Positions 13,153-24,927 of a stretch of DNA of 64,000 nucleotides are shown in pieces. The DNA comes from Chalara sp. BL73. Lineage: Eukaryota > Ascomycota > Leotiomycetes > Helotiales. The position numbers and the translations under genes are program-made. How positions within the stretch are numbered: the stretch's first letter is position 1; each line of letters starts with the position of its first letter. The notes beneath the pieces are model-generated. The model did not search any database. It saw only the letters and a list, made by a program, of their open reading frames with translations, and was not told the origin of the DNA. The DNA lies in the NCBI GenBank assembly GCA_918026815.1, contig CAKJVC010000013.1, positions 516,180-580,179 of the forward strand, written 5' to 3'.

Positions 13153-14109
13153 CTACTGAACATCAACCCTCTTGACCTCAGTCCATTCCGAGTCCTTGGG
13201 TAGTTTAGGGACGGTAACAACTAGGACACCGTCCTCCAACTTCGCCGTGATGGCCTCTCCATCCACTTCCTCCTTCTCCTCGGTTCCTGGTGGAAGCTTG
13301 ATCGCGCGCTCAAACTCTCCAACCCTTCTCTCACTCTGACTCAATGTCTTCAGGAACTCCTCATCTCCTTGTCTGTAGACTACCCCTGCGAGGTTCAAGG
13401 TTCTCTTCTCGTTGTCCCAGTGAACTCCAACATCTTCCTTCTTCGCGCCAGGGAGGGCAACATGCAATACATATGCTGAGGGCGTGGAGAATATATCAAT
13501 AGGTGGTGTGAAGCTGTTGTCCGGATCGGCAACTTCACCCGATTGTTGCCCCGCTTGTGTAACGAAATTCTGGAACGCCATTGCAAGTGGATGAGCACTG
13601 AAAGCTTCTAGTAGGCCATTCAGCGCGCCAGGAAACGAGCCTTGTGGTGGGGGTCCGCGATGACCTGGACCTCCCCAGCCTCCGCGCCTCCCGTGGCGAC
13701 CTCGACCGTGATGGCCATGAGGATGAGGGCCATCATGTGGATGCGGGCCTTCAGGGGGATGGGCTGAACCTTCTCGCTCTGTTTCAGAGTGTTCATCCTG
13801 TTCATTTTCGCCATGTCCACGTTCATGAGAACCACCACGACGACCGCGGCGTCCGCGATGTCCTGGAAATCCACCACGTCTTGGGCCGCCGAATGGTCCT
13901 GCGAATGGACCCCCGAAGGGACTTCCAAAAGGTCCTCCAAAAGGGCCTCCGTCTCCGAGTGGTCCTCTAAATCCTTGTGCGTGAGGTGGTGGGTGAGGAT
14001 ATGGGTGAAAATTGTAGACTCCTTCAGCGGGATGATCAACTCCTGCACCGTTGTTGTTAAAGGCTTGTGCCCAGTCCCAGAATGAGTTTTGTTGATTGGT
14101 GTATGCCAT
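13153..14109 (-). CDS. Small heat-shock protein, Hsp20/alpha-crystallin family
   Basis: ATP-independent holdase chaperone. A single exon of 318 residues starts at ATG 14109, where the family's short N-terminal segment begins; open frame upstream is untranslated leader. Residues about 40-75 are Gly/Phe-rich with repeated GGPFG-type units. They are followed by Arg/Gly and then His/Gly/Pro-rich stretches to about 160, an unusually long low-complexity arm. The alpha-crystallin domain spans about 205-310 ([29 protein letters not shown]), and a flexible segment sits between its two halves, as in fungal Hsp30 proteins. The C-terminal I-x-I/V motif is replaced by VKRVDVQ. Heat induction is inferred from the family. 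Confidence 0.9.
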   Translation of the reverse strand: MAYTNQQNSFWDWAQAFNNNGAGVDHPAEGVYNFHPYPHPPPHAQGFRGPLGDGGPFGGPFGSPFGGPFAGPFGGPRRGGFPGHRGRRGRRGGSHERGHGENEQDEHSETEREGSAHPPEGPHPHDGPHPHGHHGRGRHGRRGGWGGPGHRGPPPQGSFPGALNGLLEAFSAHPLAMAFQNFVTQAGQQSGEVADPDNSFTPPIDIFSTPSAYVLHVALPGAKKEDVGVHWDNEKRTLNLAGVVYRQGDEEFLKTLSQSERRVGEFERAIKLPPGTEEKEEVDGEAITAKLEDGVLVVTVPKLPKDSEWTEVKRVDVQ

Positions 14110-14240
14110 ATTTGCGTTTGATTTTTTTTTAATTAGTGTATGGAATTGTAAAAGATATCTTGATACTAAAGATCGCGATGGTGCAATAAGATAATCTGGG
14201 GGGGCAGAACAAGGAATATATAGAGGTGGTCTTGCTATAG
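14110..14240 (-). promoter_or_regulatory. Core promoter of the Hsp20 gene
   Basis: Read on the minus strand, a TATATA box lies at about 14216-14222, some 105-110 bases upstream of the start codon, which suits a strongly inducible gene. A heat-shock-element-like TTCnnGAA occurs farther out at 14550-14557. One inverted pair is weak evidence for HSF binding. Confidence 0.5.
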
Positions 14241-16100
14241 GCAAGTCCTGCGTGCGTGGACAGGCTGAGGCAACTATGCCTACTCACCAGATTTGGAAAT
14301 ATTCACATGCGTGCTATGGAAATGATAAGAATTGGTTGGAAAGCACAAAAATGCAAACTGCTATTCTAGTGGTTGACTATGGAGGCCTCAACGAGCCGCG
14401 CGTACTCAAAGTCATCGAGTGCTGTGCTACTTGGAGGCACGGCACGCGTGGCGGAAAGTCGCAGGATTGTGGGGGAAGTGTGGCTCATGCCCTGTCACTT
14501 GTCGTCGCAATCGAATGAGCCTAAGCTGGTGGCTACTTTGTGACTCGAATTCAAGAATAAGGAATCTCGGGTCCGAAAATATGTTTGGAGGTGTTTTGCC
14601 ACCAAGAATTCGGGACTGTGGAAAATGTCCGTGCCAAGACTCAAGATGGGTCTGGCTATTTGTGCCTCAGGCTGTGGATTGACGGTGCCCTTAGGTTACT
14701 GTAGAGTTGCTGACCACTCTCCAGGACGGAGCCAGGCTTTGAGCTGGCCTCGACAATCGACGATTAGTGATTGCTGGGCAAAAGGTGCGACATGCAACAG
14801 ACAAGACCAAATTGAGCTATCGTGCATGTCCAATCAATTCTGCGATCAAACGCTTGTGGGTGGCAAAAAAGGATCAATGCTTCCGTGCAAAGCTTAATCT
14901 GAAGCAAACCGAGACAAATTCCTACCCCGGCATTATATATGGTCTGGAAGTGGATAAAATGCGCAAACTTTTGCGAGGGCCGGCGCTGGCACTGCGCATC
15001 GAGACAGGGCCTACAGCCCCCATATTTGGTACACCTATATCAGGTCGTGATATGCCTGTCAATGAGGTGCAACAACATATTTGATCCCGCTGATCTGTCT
15101 GATTCCTTGTGTGATATGCCTCGACAGGCGAACGATCCGTTTTACATTCTCTAAACAGTTTTCATAGAGACTACTTATCCAGCCTACCATACCAGACGTA
15201 CTCTCTCAGATGGAAGTAACGTAGGGTGGGTTTCGGATCGGAGGGACTTTTCAACGCCGCCATATCCTTCGCGGGAGGGAGTATGGAGATTCATCAATCC
15301 AGCATGGGAAGTGTTCTCCAGCTTTTCCCGTGCTATGATGTTTCGTGTGTATATGTGGTAATATTAAAGGTCACTGGTGTGACTTTGGCCACGATGGATA
15401 ACAAGTTGTACAATGGACTTGTAGCCGCGCCAATTAGGTCAATTTTTTTTAGTCTCTGTCAATCTCCTAAGTTTCTTCTCAACCAGGGCTTCAACCTCTG
15501 TCCTGCCTACTCGATAACTACGAAAGAGCTTCTATTAGAAACGCCTGATGAAGTGTAAGACTGTAAAACATCTAAATAGAGATCGAGATTGTTTATTGCA
15601 ATTAAGCTATGTAAGTACCCATCTCCGATCGTCATTTTTCACACCTCGAGCACTCGCTCCCGTCCCCGCAGCCTGGTAAACAAATTACATATTAGACGAC
15701 TGTTACGAGACACCGTGATCCACAATATCGAGTGATGACTGTAGAGTTCCACCATTTAGGAGGAATTCAACATCAGCTACAAGCCTGTTGGTCAGTGGCT
15801 CTAATTCAGTTCCGTCCATGTTCCCCTCGTTTACCCATTGTCGACGTCTGAGACTGCGTTTCCGTTACTATTGATATGTGTAACGAAATCTTGACTCATT
15901 AATTGGTACTTACACCTTCTTGTTACATAACTCTCCAGCATGTAGAAATGAGACTTGCAGCTCCTATGGTCAGAGGCAGATACTGCCCTACTGAGGCGAT
16001 AGTCCTTCAGTCATTTCAAGGATGTTCTGCCCATGTGCAACAACAGCAGGCGTTGCTATTCACGGAAGATATATACAAGAATCAATTCGCTCGAATCATG
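14241..16100. other. Gene-poor intergenic DNA
   Basis: About 1.9 kb with only short ORFs on both strands that show no domain, splice continuity or composition signal I recognise. It may hold long upstream sequences of the Hsp20 gene. Confidence 0.4.
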
Positions 16101-16109
16101 GTTAATCTT

Positions 16110-16960
16110 TCCCTTAATTTTGACGTGGAAATATTTCACAACATTCAACAGAATCAAACAATTTGCGAAACGGGGTTTGTGGGTGACTTAGATTTATATA
16201 GTCTAGGAATTTGTGTAAGGCTTATACCTACAATGGTTCTCGTCGCTATTAGCAAGCAACCTGCTACCTGGAAAACGCACAGAGCTTCAGAGTATTTACT
16301 TGATATTTTCTCTAGCTATTTGCATTGCTACAATGGCATTAAGTTTCACTGGGAGCTGTAGCTTCGGAATCGAGATCCAGATTCTTCATTGGGTGTATTG
16401 GGGAGGCTATATGTGTGTATTCGCCTTATGCCCAAGTGCAGCGAAACTGGGATCGAAAAGAAAATGGATTAGACCGAACTAGACTATAACGACACTTTTC
16501 GCCACACATATGCTGATGACATATCATATTATCTGGTTTTCTTGGTATGTGTATGATCAAGTTTTCTACCGGATGCCTTTTGGGACATATCATTTCTTCT
16601 TCGCGTCACTTTTGGACCCAAGCGAGCGATTCTGGACTATGCGAGGCTACCTAACTAGACTGTTCATTCATGTTGCTATATGTTTACTAATTGTTTTTCC
16701 GTTCCTGGCGCTACTTCTGGCGTCAGAGATCAAAACATTCTATTCAAGCTTCTGCGACGTATCCAATCATTTTTAACGCATCGAAGAGCCTAGATTCCAT
16801 AGAGCTAGATGGCCATGCACAAAATTCACCAGAATTTAGGCATATTAAAATGTCCAAGAGCCTCTATCGACATCTTAGAGGTTTCTACCATATTTTCAGA
16901 GAAGCATGCGGAATTCCATTGAATAGAAGAGAGGATTCGCTTAGTAACGCCTGTTGATGT
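16110..16960 (+). pseudogene. Relic of a fungal multi-span membrane protein
   Basis: Three reading frames must be combined to follow one membrane protein. It begins near 16110 (GDLDLYSLGI, a segment common near the N-terminus of such proteins), shifts frame at about 16218 into LQWFSSLLASN and a hydrophobic span ending in LALS, then meets an early stop after KRKWIR at about 16480. After another frame change come MPFGTYHFFFASLLDPSE and a further span (VAICLLIVFPFLALLLA) to about 16775. Two codons in the first block read TGT and AGG where CGT and GGG would fit the pattern, i.e. C-to-T and G-to-A changes of the kind RIP makes. I consider the gene dead. Function of the family is unknown to me. Confidence 0.55.
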
Positions 16961-17614
16961 CAAGAGGCGAAGGTGTGTGTCACTTCTTTTTGATGCGTAA
17001 ACATTACGACTGACTAGCGTGGAGAATTTATCGAATCAGCTTTGCGATCTCAGGCCCAATATTCTACGTCTTAAGAATAGCAGCTATCGAATAAGGCATA
17101 CACTTGGTCCTCAGTTGGAAAGTCCGAGTAAGCCGTTTAAGCAATATGCACCCCAAAGAAACATGATATCTTCGGACCTGCCCCATATGGAGCAATAGGA
17201 TAACACAAGGCCCATGAATATGAGTGGCAAGGTAAATACCATTGGAGAAGGGGTAATATTCCTAGATGAGAACTGCTTGGAAACCACTGAGAATGGTCAA
17301 CAATGGTAGCTTGGGACTGGATGAGGCTCGCCTCCCCAGGACTATTACGCTTATAGTTTGATAATTACCAGTATACGCAATACAACCATTGTTTATTCCA
17401 TTACAACATGATGTTCTTGTCCCATCTTGCAATAACGCGGGTTTATAATTCAAATTGTCTCCTTCAATGTCTCCTGTCTAATACGTAGTTGAAAGGAAAA
17501 TGTTTCAACACAGTAGGTACAAGAGATATGTTTTCACTAGTTGCTTGTTGTTCAGGGATTAGTAAATTATATTAGAAAGATACTAAGAAGCTTTCCACAA
17601 ATCTAAAGGCACTC
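16961..17614. other. Intergenic, downstream of the fucosidase gene
   Basis: About 650 bases, AT-leaning. No gene, tRNA or repeat is recognised. Confidence 0.4.
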
Positions 17615-20400
17615 TTAGGCCAATGTAACTGTATACTTTCCTCCCTTCTTCGTCTTAAGCAGAACAAAACCGCCGCTTAGGCTGCCCTTCACCGCAATTT
17701 TGGTCGCATTTGTGCTCCCAATAACAGCACTACCTAGCGTGACGTAAACGTCATTCCCCTCGTTCGACGTAATATTCGCAGTTGTCAAGCTGCCGCTCGA
17801 AGACCAGGCAATGTCGACTTGGAAACCGCCGCGAGCCAAGAGGCCGAACACAGATCCGCCTCCATTCTGAGACCACTCAAGGGGCAGTGCAGGTAATATG
17901 CGTATGAGAAATGCTTTCTTCAGGACTCCAGTCGAAGCAGCTTGGAGTAGTGTGCCGTTATTTCCGGAATTGGTTGCAACAATAGTCTCGTGGCTTTGTA
18001 AGAGCGCTTCGGCGATGGCGGCGGTTCCGCCAAAATTGCCATCGATCTGAAACGCTGCCGGCGGGCCGGTATCCAGCATAGAATTGAAGTAGGTGTAGTT
18101 GTACATAAGCTGGACGAGGTTGGAGTGAACCATCTCCGGCATGAAGGTTCTTCCCGAGAGGAGGATCGCCCAAGCCCGGGACCAACCAGTGGATCCACTG
18201 CCGTTACTAATGAGACAGTCAGCATAAATGAATCTCTATATTCCGTAGCGAACCTAACCCACATCGGGCGGAAGGATAGACAGCCTAGAAACAGAGAGAG
18301 AAGGCAAGCTGGAAAAAGAATGCTCACCTCATCCGCCTTTCTAATGATGCCTTTGCAGCATTGAAAGTCGTCGCATTGGAGTTAGTTATCTCAGAGCCAG
18401 GGAATAGGCCAAAGAGATGGGAGAAATGGCGGTGCCCAGGGTCTGTCTTTAATGGCGAATGTTAGTTTTCTACAATAGCAACTAGAGCATACATTGCTAA
18501 CCTCTTTGTAGTCCTCGATCCATTCCATGATACCACCAACGGAGTTTACACGAAGTGGGGGCAATTGTGCTCTCAAGTTAGTAATATGAGCAGTGAACTG
18601 TGCATTATCTCTGCTAAGGATGTCCTGGGCCTCAAGTACAATCCCAAAAAGCTCCCATAGTAGCGAGTTGTCTAACGTTGCACCAAGAGTAATGGCGGCG
18701 CTTGTGCCAGATGGCAGTATGTATGTATTCTCGCATGACAGTGTTGGATTGGTCACCTTCCAGCCCTTGTAGTCGCTGAGGAAATCAGCGAAAAAGAGCG
18801 CGGAGTCTTTCAAGACGTCAAACTTCTCTTCAAGCAGCGTCTTGTCCCCGGTAAATCTGTAGTGTTCCATGATGTGCATAACGAGCCATGCCGCTCCCCC
18901 TGGCCAGAAAGTTGATGCGGCGTAATTATCTTGGGGTGCAGTGTCCCCCCACAGGTCTGTATTGTGATGTGCCATAAAACCACGAACGTTATACATGTTC
19001 TTGGCGGCGTTTGTTGGAGAATGATACATGGTATCTATAAGATCGTAGAGGGGGGATGTTAAGTCCACCAAATCTGTCAATTTTTAGCTTCTGGTTCTTA
19101 TGACTAGTAGATATCAAATCAAGCGAGTTCTTACTAGTCACTAAGCTAGGCCAGTAATTCATCTCTGTTAAAAGTTAGCCGCCGTTTTAGATAGTGGTAG
19201 GAGATATAACGTACGAAGGTTGATGTTTATGGTGTATTTTGATCCCCATTGGGGGTCAAGCTCTTGTGACCAGATGCCTTGCAGATTAGGAGGCAATGTT
19301 CCGGCACGCGACGATGCAATCAAAAGATATCTGCCAAATTGGAAATACAAAGCAGCAAGTTCTGGATCAAACAGACCGCTGCTAAGTGCGGCGAGTCTTT
19401 TGGCAGTTGTCAGCGATTTCTGTGCTGGTGAAGATATACCCAAATTGAGAGACACTCGGCTGGCAAACTTCTGGTAGTCAGCTACATGGGCGGCACGAAG
19501 ATCTGAATATGACTGGTGAATATTCGAGAGATCAGAGATAACGGCTGCTTTCGGAGAAGAGCGGCGAAATGATGTCCAGGAGGTAAAATAAACCCAAGCT
19601 TCATCTGCATTATCGCACAGAACATAGTTTCCAATTGTATGTACTTTGCCGCCCGTGGCCACGACTCTGACACCCGAAGACCAGGCGATACCATTTTGCC
19701 CTTCGCTCTCTCCTCCAATAACAATAGTATCACTGCCAACTTTAGAGCTGTAGTCTTCCCACCGATTCAGAGATTGTCCCTTTCGCATTGCCACATTGAA
19801 AGAGACAGATCCTGTTTTGTTCGCCACAATTCGGATAGCCATCACATTTGCTGGGCTGCTGATGAGATACTCACGCTTGTAGGCCACGCCAGAATTGATA
19901 TAATAGACACCAGCTGTGGCATCATTAAGATCTAGCCAACGTTCATAACCCGTAACTGAGCTACTGTGGTTCATGACAAGCTGCAAATCGCCTAGAGGCT
20001 CATAATGCCGCGTAGAGACAGGTGTCCCAGTATATCCGAAACTTGCTGCGCGAGCTGCTTCAGGGGCACGACCTTGTGTCAAAAGTGATTGGATCTGGGG
20101 AAGAGAAGATTGAGCATCCGGATTGACGCGGTGCAGTCTCCCGCCTGACCAGAGCGAGTCTTCGTTGACGCGGATTACATCTGAAGCAGCGGCCCCAGGT
20201 ACTGTTGCGCCAAGACGACCATTACCAATGAGATATGAGTCGTTGAAGTATGTTCCAGCGGCCGAGCCCCATATACGAGAGCTATAAGATGCTGAATTAG
20301 GTGGTGCGAAAGACTCTGTTGCCTTCGCAGTAGAGACGTATAGGAGTAGAAGGGTTGACCAATTCCACCTTTGGAACGCGCCGACGGCCACAACGACCAT
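17615..20400 (-). CDS. Secreted GH95 alpha-L-fucosidase
   Basis: Predicted to release alpha-1,2-linked L-fucose from plant xyloglucan or other glycans outside the cell. Five exons, complement of 17615-18206, 18328-18446, 18502-19073, 19135-19164 and 19215-20400, join in frame to 832 residues. One exon is only 30 bases yet carries the conserved MNYWPS. A signal peptide is visible (hydrophobic [13 protein letters not shown] after a basic/aromatic start). GH95 landmarks in order: [11 protein letters not shown] near residue 75, TININLQMNYWPS holding the N-x-N pair, [19 protein letters not shown] with the likely acid Glu, [16 protein letters not shown], and [15 protein letters not shown] with the catalytic-region Asp. 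Length fits the family (about 800). Numerous N-x-S/T sites suit secretion. No frame break. Confidence 0.92.
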
Positions 20401-21226
20401 GTTGAGCTGTGACTTGTGAGGCTGGTTCAAGATTCGACCACTGGAGAAATCACACACCTTGCCATATCGTGAAGACTATATAAGAAGAAGGACTCATCTT
20501 GTGGAAGTCTCCCACGAGCTCCGCATGAGCCACCCATCGGCAGTACCTGCATCACCTTTCGGCGAATAGAATTTACTTCAGTATCGTTACCAAGGAATAC
20601 CAATGTGGAAATTTTGAGACGGGGAACATGAGCGGGGGGGTGTGTATACGGAAAAACGATGCTGTGGGGATAGAGCTCCACTTTCCTGCGGACATGCAGT
20701 AAATATAAGCATTTCGAGATAATTAGGCTAAAATCAAATTGTGGCTTTCGATGTCATACTAACCCTTCCCCTCCAGCCAAGGGCCATAGGCTTGACCCTT
20801 CGTCGGTTCAGCACCGCGTGTTAGAGTCTGCATTCCACAGAGCGCAGGTGCAGAAACCATCGAATTTCCTCCAATTGAACAAGATATGTGAATTCCTTTA
20901 CATCTTAGTCCTGTGAAGACCCCGTACTTGGTTGTCTATAGTACAGCCTTCGCATGAAAGTACTCCCCCCTCCTGCAGGAATGTGGAATTCTTGGGGCTA
21001 TTTTCCCTCCAATTAAGTCAAACAACAATTATATTTAACAATTAGAGTTTAAACTTGTTATTGTTTTTGGCTAGTGTAGGCGGTCAATTTGATCATCCCT
21101 CTTTTATATAGCTTGAGTCTCACAAGTTTTGAGACATGAATGAGTCGAATCCTTTAGGAACTTGTTACTAAATCTGAATAACTCTGACTGATGAGTGTGA
21201 AACACCCAGTGGAAATTTAGCCACCA
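20401..21226. other. Intergenic, fucosidase upstream region
   Basis: A TATATAAG sequence near 20473-20480 (on the minus strand it reads as a T-rich element) lies about 75 bases before the fucosidase start and may be its core promoter. Beyond about 20700 nothing is recognised, except that 21000-21110 is AT-rich. Confidence 0.4.
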
Positions 21227-21930
21227 TTATGGCGTGCTCTTCGTCGAGAAGTTTCCCGTAAATACAACCAACACAGCACCATAGGCAGCCGTGACAATAA
21301 TAATCTGGCCATTTGATGTGCGAGACGTGATTGATAGGCCTAGGGAAAACACAATTGTAAAAGCAAATGTATAAACCAGACCCATCTGAACTGGTCAATG
21401 CCAGATAAGGCAGCCATTGGAACAAGCACGAGAAGACCCCCTACAATTGCAATTAAAATCCGGATTGCTGTGTCGACTACGGGTGGAATATGGTGTGGTC
21501 GCTAATGATACGATGCAATGATCTTGTTTGCCTCTATTCTTCGTTAACGGAGTTTCGCTCGGCTGGTACTCAGGATAAGCACTCTTCTTACCTTTCGATC
21601 CAATATCATCAAGAATATGCCCATCGTAAAACAGAAAGACCGTGCTTGGGTTTTGGTTACAGGAAGCTTCGCAACAGCCAAATCGGTTTCCCTCCTCTCC
21701 TTTCCCCAGATGTCAAGAAAGCTCTTCGGGACCGCGCGTTGCAGCCATAAGGGATCCTATCAACAGAATGATCTTGATTTGCTGGAGCCAGATCAAGAAT
21801 ATTTAAATCATCTGGAGAGTTCCAGCATCGTGGCTCACGCAGGGCGAGAGCGAGTGCTCTCCTAGAAAGATTGCTTGCCTAGAAGCGGCTGGTTTTTTCG
21901 AAGGCTTCGATTGTCTTAACTATAGGAAAA
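21227..21930 (-). pseudogene. DUF6594-like membrane-protein relic
   Basis: The minus strand from about 21480 down to the stop at 21227 encodes two parts in different frames: IRILIAIVGGLLVLVPMAAL, then VYTFAFTIVFSLGLSI, a short hydrophilic turn, and IIIVTAAYGAVLVVFTGN. This hydrophobic triplet, with the last span reading AAYxAVLVVF, is the typical C-terminus of fungal DUF6594 proteins. A one-base shift separates spans 1 and 2. Farther upstream on the minus strand, near 21770-21830, a segment reading NSPDDLNILDLAP could be the preceding soluble part, but it is broken by stops. I treat the whole as a decayed copy; the C-terminal part is the reliable piece. Confidence 0.45.
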
Positions 21931-22425
21931 ATTAGATATGCCATGTCGTAGGAGACTCTTTTTTGTGCGAGAATAGCTGCACTGAGATGTCCGCCAGAAT
22001 CTGAACAGAAACGAAGTGACTCAGAAGTTGTGCTATGTAAAATGGACATTCATCGGGTTATTATTGGGAGTACGACTTATTTTAAAGCTTGAGGAGTGTT
22101 GCTTTCAAGTTCAGCCATTGCCCAGAGAAAGCCCAGCTGAGAGCCTCAAGAAAGTGAGGCTGATGACGATCCTTACTGTGACACAACGTGGTATTTTGTT
22201 CCTTGATTCTTAGCCTGCAACTTTAAAAAATACTGAAGTTAGCTTAATTGTTAAAACAGCATTCTATGAGACAGTTAACAAGGTGTGTGTTCCGGGGTCG
22301 GCTAGTTTTAGCTTAGCGAGCTTACATCGTGCATAGCGCGAGCATATTTGGACCTAGCACTACTAGTTCAGGCAAAGTCCACAAGCTCCTCTACCTATGT
22401 TAACAACCACCTCTCCGAAACCAAA
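21931..22425. other. Intergenic, upstream of HET gene
   Basis: About 500 bases before the HET-domain start. Short spurious ORFs only; no regulatory site I would defend. Confidence 0.35.
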
Positions 22426-24927
22426 ATGTCTACCCAAGAACAAGCAATATCCAGGATCTATCTATGTACTTCCTGCTACACAATATCTTCCCAAAACCTC
22501 GACACTCTGCTCGCTGAACCAGGTGATGGTCGTAAAGGATACTTATGGACTACCACTCGCAATCGTCTCCATGCTTCAAGCGCCCTTGGTTGTCCCCTGT
22601 GTACAATTATTTTCCGTCATACTCTTAAATCGTACTATTATAAAGTCCCGGATAGTTGGGCAAATGCCGAATTGGTTAATAGGTGGGAGGCAGGTGATGA
22701 GGAAATGCCGTTTACTTTTTTGTATAGTCAACATTGGGAGGCGGGAGGGGCGAGTAAGGTGTTTAGGAAGATTGTTATTGAGCCGGATGAGGATAGGGGA
22801 GGGAAGGGGAGTGGGATTGTAAGTTTTTTTTTTAGGGGAAGGGGGGTTGGCTTGTACTTGTGTACTACTCAATCATTTTCCTATTTAGAGAAAATTGCTC
22901 TTGAAACTTTCTTGGATAAGAAAAGGCTAACTCCATAGTGCTTTAGTGGCTTGATGTTGTGGCAGAGAGAGGTAGTACATGATATTCTTTTTTATTTAGA
23001 ACACTCTTCCAAGAGCTTAGGTATATTGGCGTTCAGGCACCATTTCCGGACATACTGGGTGATAGTACATGATGTTGTCGTACCAGGTTTCGCAAGAAGT
23101 TTCTTGCTTTGAATTGCTCACAGTACTTGAGGCATTCTATCTTGGTATCTATATTAGTATTTCATATTTCTGAGATGCTCAGAGTTAAATTACCCACACT
23201 ACCTGAGATGATAGAGGGTTTTAATTCCAAAGGAAACTGAAGTCTTTAGTGACTCCACAAGTCGGTGCTTTATATGAGAATCTTGCTAATGCATGATAGA
23301 TGATCCGGCCTTTTCATTCGTGGAAACAAGACCTGAGAATCCAGATGTGAATTCGGAAGCCGCATTTGACCTTGCGAAATCATGGATTTCCACATGCTTA
23401 GATTCCCACGATAAATGCTTGAATACATTAGTACCATTACCAACTCGTGTTCTCGATCTTCGAACAATTGAAAGCGATGGATTAGTAAAATTATGTATCT
23501 CGTTAGGAAAAATGGCTCCTTATGTAGCTCTCAGCTATTGTTGGGGTGGTCCTCAGCCAGCCGTTTTAACAACCGCAACTTTGGAAACATATACTCACGG
23601 AGTACCACTAACTTCAAGCTCTCAAACGATTAAAGATGCTATTCTGGTTTGCCGCAGGTTGGGGTTCCAGTATCTTTGGATAGACGCTCTATGCATCATC
23701 CAAGATTCATCAGAAGATAAAGCATGCGAGATCCGGAAAATGGGTTCTATTTACTCCAGCGCCATTCTTACAATCGCAGCCAGTTCAGCAAAAGGTGTCA
23801 AGGACGGTTTTCTCGAAAAGAGAATTCGACGGGAGGAGGATCCCGAGTGGTTTTTATTACCATTTTCCTCAGGTGATGATAATTCAATAAGTACAATTTC
23901 TGCTAGGCAATTCACGACATATCGAGCTTCCTCTGAACCGCTCAATACAAGAGCTTGGGCTTTGCAAGAAGATATTTTATCGCCACGGGTACTGACTTAC
24001 GATTCGTATCGTATACGCTGGCAATGTAAAACCACTTTTAACGCCGATGGGGGGAAAATCGATGATCTAGGTCTAGATCTTAGTCATACTCAGAAGATAG
24101 CACCATTGAGCGAAGTAAAAGGGGAAGACGTATCTTGGGATGCGCTGGAGGCTTGGACTAAGATTGTTGAGACTTATTCAATGCGAACGGCTACATTTCG
24201 CTCTGATACTCTCCCGGCTATTTCTGCAATCGCAGAATACTTCAGCCATGTTCTGGGAGATGGATACGTTGCTGGACTTTGGGAATCATATCTTCCCCGA
24301 TGTCTTATGTGGTTTGCACATTACTCAGACGATGACGACTTTTCTCAACTCAGGAACACGAATCAATACATAGCCCCATCTTGGTCCTGGGCTAGTCTTA
24401 ATGGCCCAACCTGGTTCGGGCATCGTTTTGGGATGCCTAAAGATATTGAGATATATGTCAAAGTTGAAGAATGCACTGTGAGAAGAGCCTTAGAGGGCAT
24501 GCGGTTTGGGGAGGTTATTGCAGGACACCTTACCATTTCGGGATTTATGCAGCCAGCGGTTTGTTTTGCTCGCAAGCAGAAGAATCAGTCTATGAAGTTT
24601 AGGATGATATTAGGTGATGAAGAGCCAGAGCTGGTACCTCTTTCTCACCCAATCCTAGAACCCTCTACAAGTCCAGAGATATTCATCTTCTACCCCGACG
24701 ACCCAAAAGTCTTCCTGCAAAAACAGGTACACTTGCATGCTCTTTTGCTTTGTTCGTTTGATTCACTTGGCGGTGGCGTCAGGCTCATTTCTGGTTTAGT
24801 AGTAAGTAAAATTGCCCTGAAAGAGGAGGAAGGAAAACAGTTGTGGATACGTAGAGGCTTGTTTCATGGTACCGATAGAAACGAAAACTTCATGGGGAGT
24901 AAGGAGATGACTATTACTATTGTATAA
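22426..24927 (+). CDS. HET-domain (heterokaryon incompatibility) protein
   Basis: A fungal allorecognition/cell-death-type protein by family; the partner is unknown. I model three exons: 22426-22818, a 25-base microexon 22947-22971 and 23300-24927. They join in frame to 681 residues. The microexon gives WLDVVAER and leads into DDPAFSFVETRPENPD, the usual run-in to the HET domain. The N-terminal part has C-x2-C pairs (LCTSC, CPLC) common in this group. The HET domain starts near residue 215 with YVALSYCWGG, continues with LGFQYLWIDALCIIQDS and IYSSAILTIAASSA, and ends at TRAWALQEDILSPRVLTY. A long variable C-terminus carries APSWSWASLNG. Intron 2 is 328 bases, long for this window, with donor GTAGTA and a GCTAAT branch site close to the acceptor. 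Starting at 23293 instead would remove the N-terminal Cys motifs. Confidence 0.78.

Noticed and set aside
13620..14048. Histidine- and aspartate-rich ORFs on both strands within the Hsp20 gene
   Set aside because: They overlap the Gly/His-rich arm of the chaperone in other frames and have no independent support.
22819..22835. 17-base GTAAGT...TTAG stretch as a mini-intron in the HET gene
   Set aside because: Too short to splice; a 128-base intron with the acceptor at 22946 keeps the frame and gives family-like sequence.
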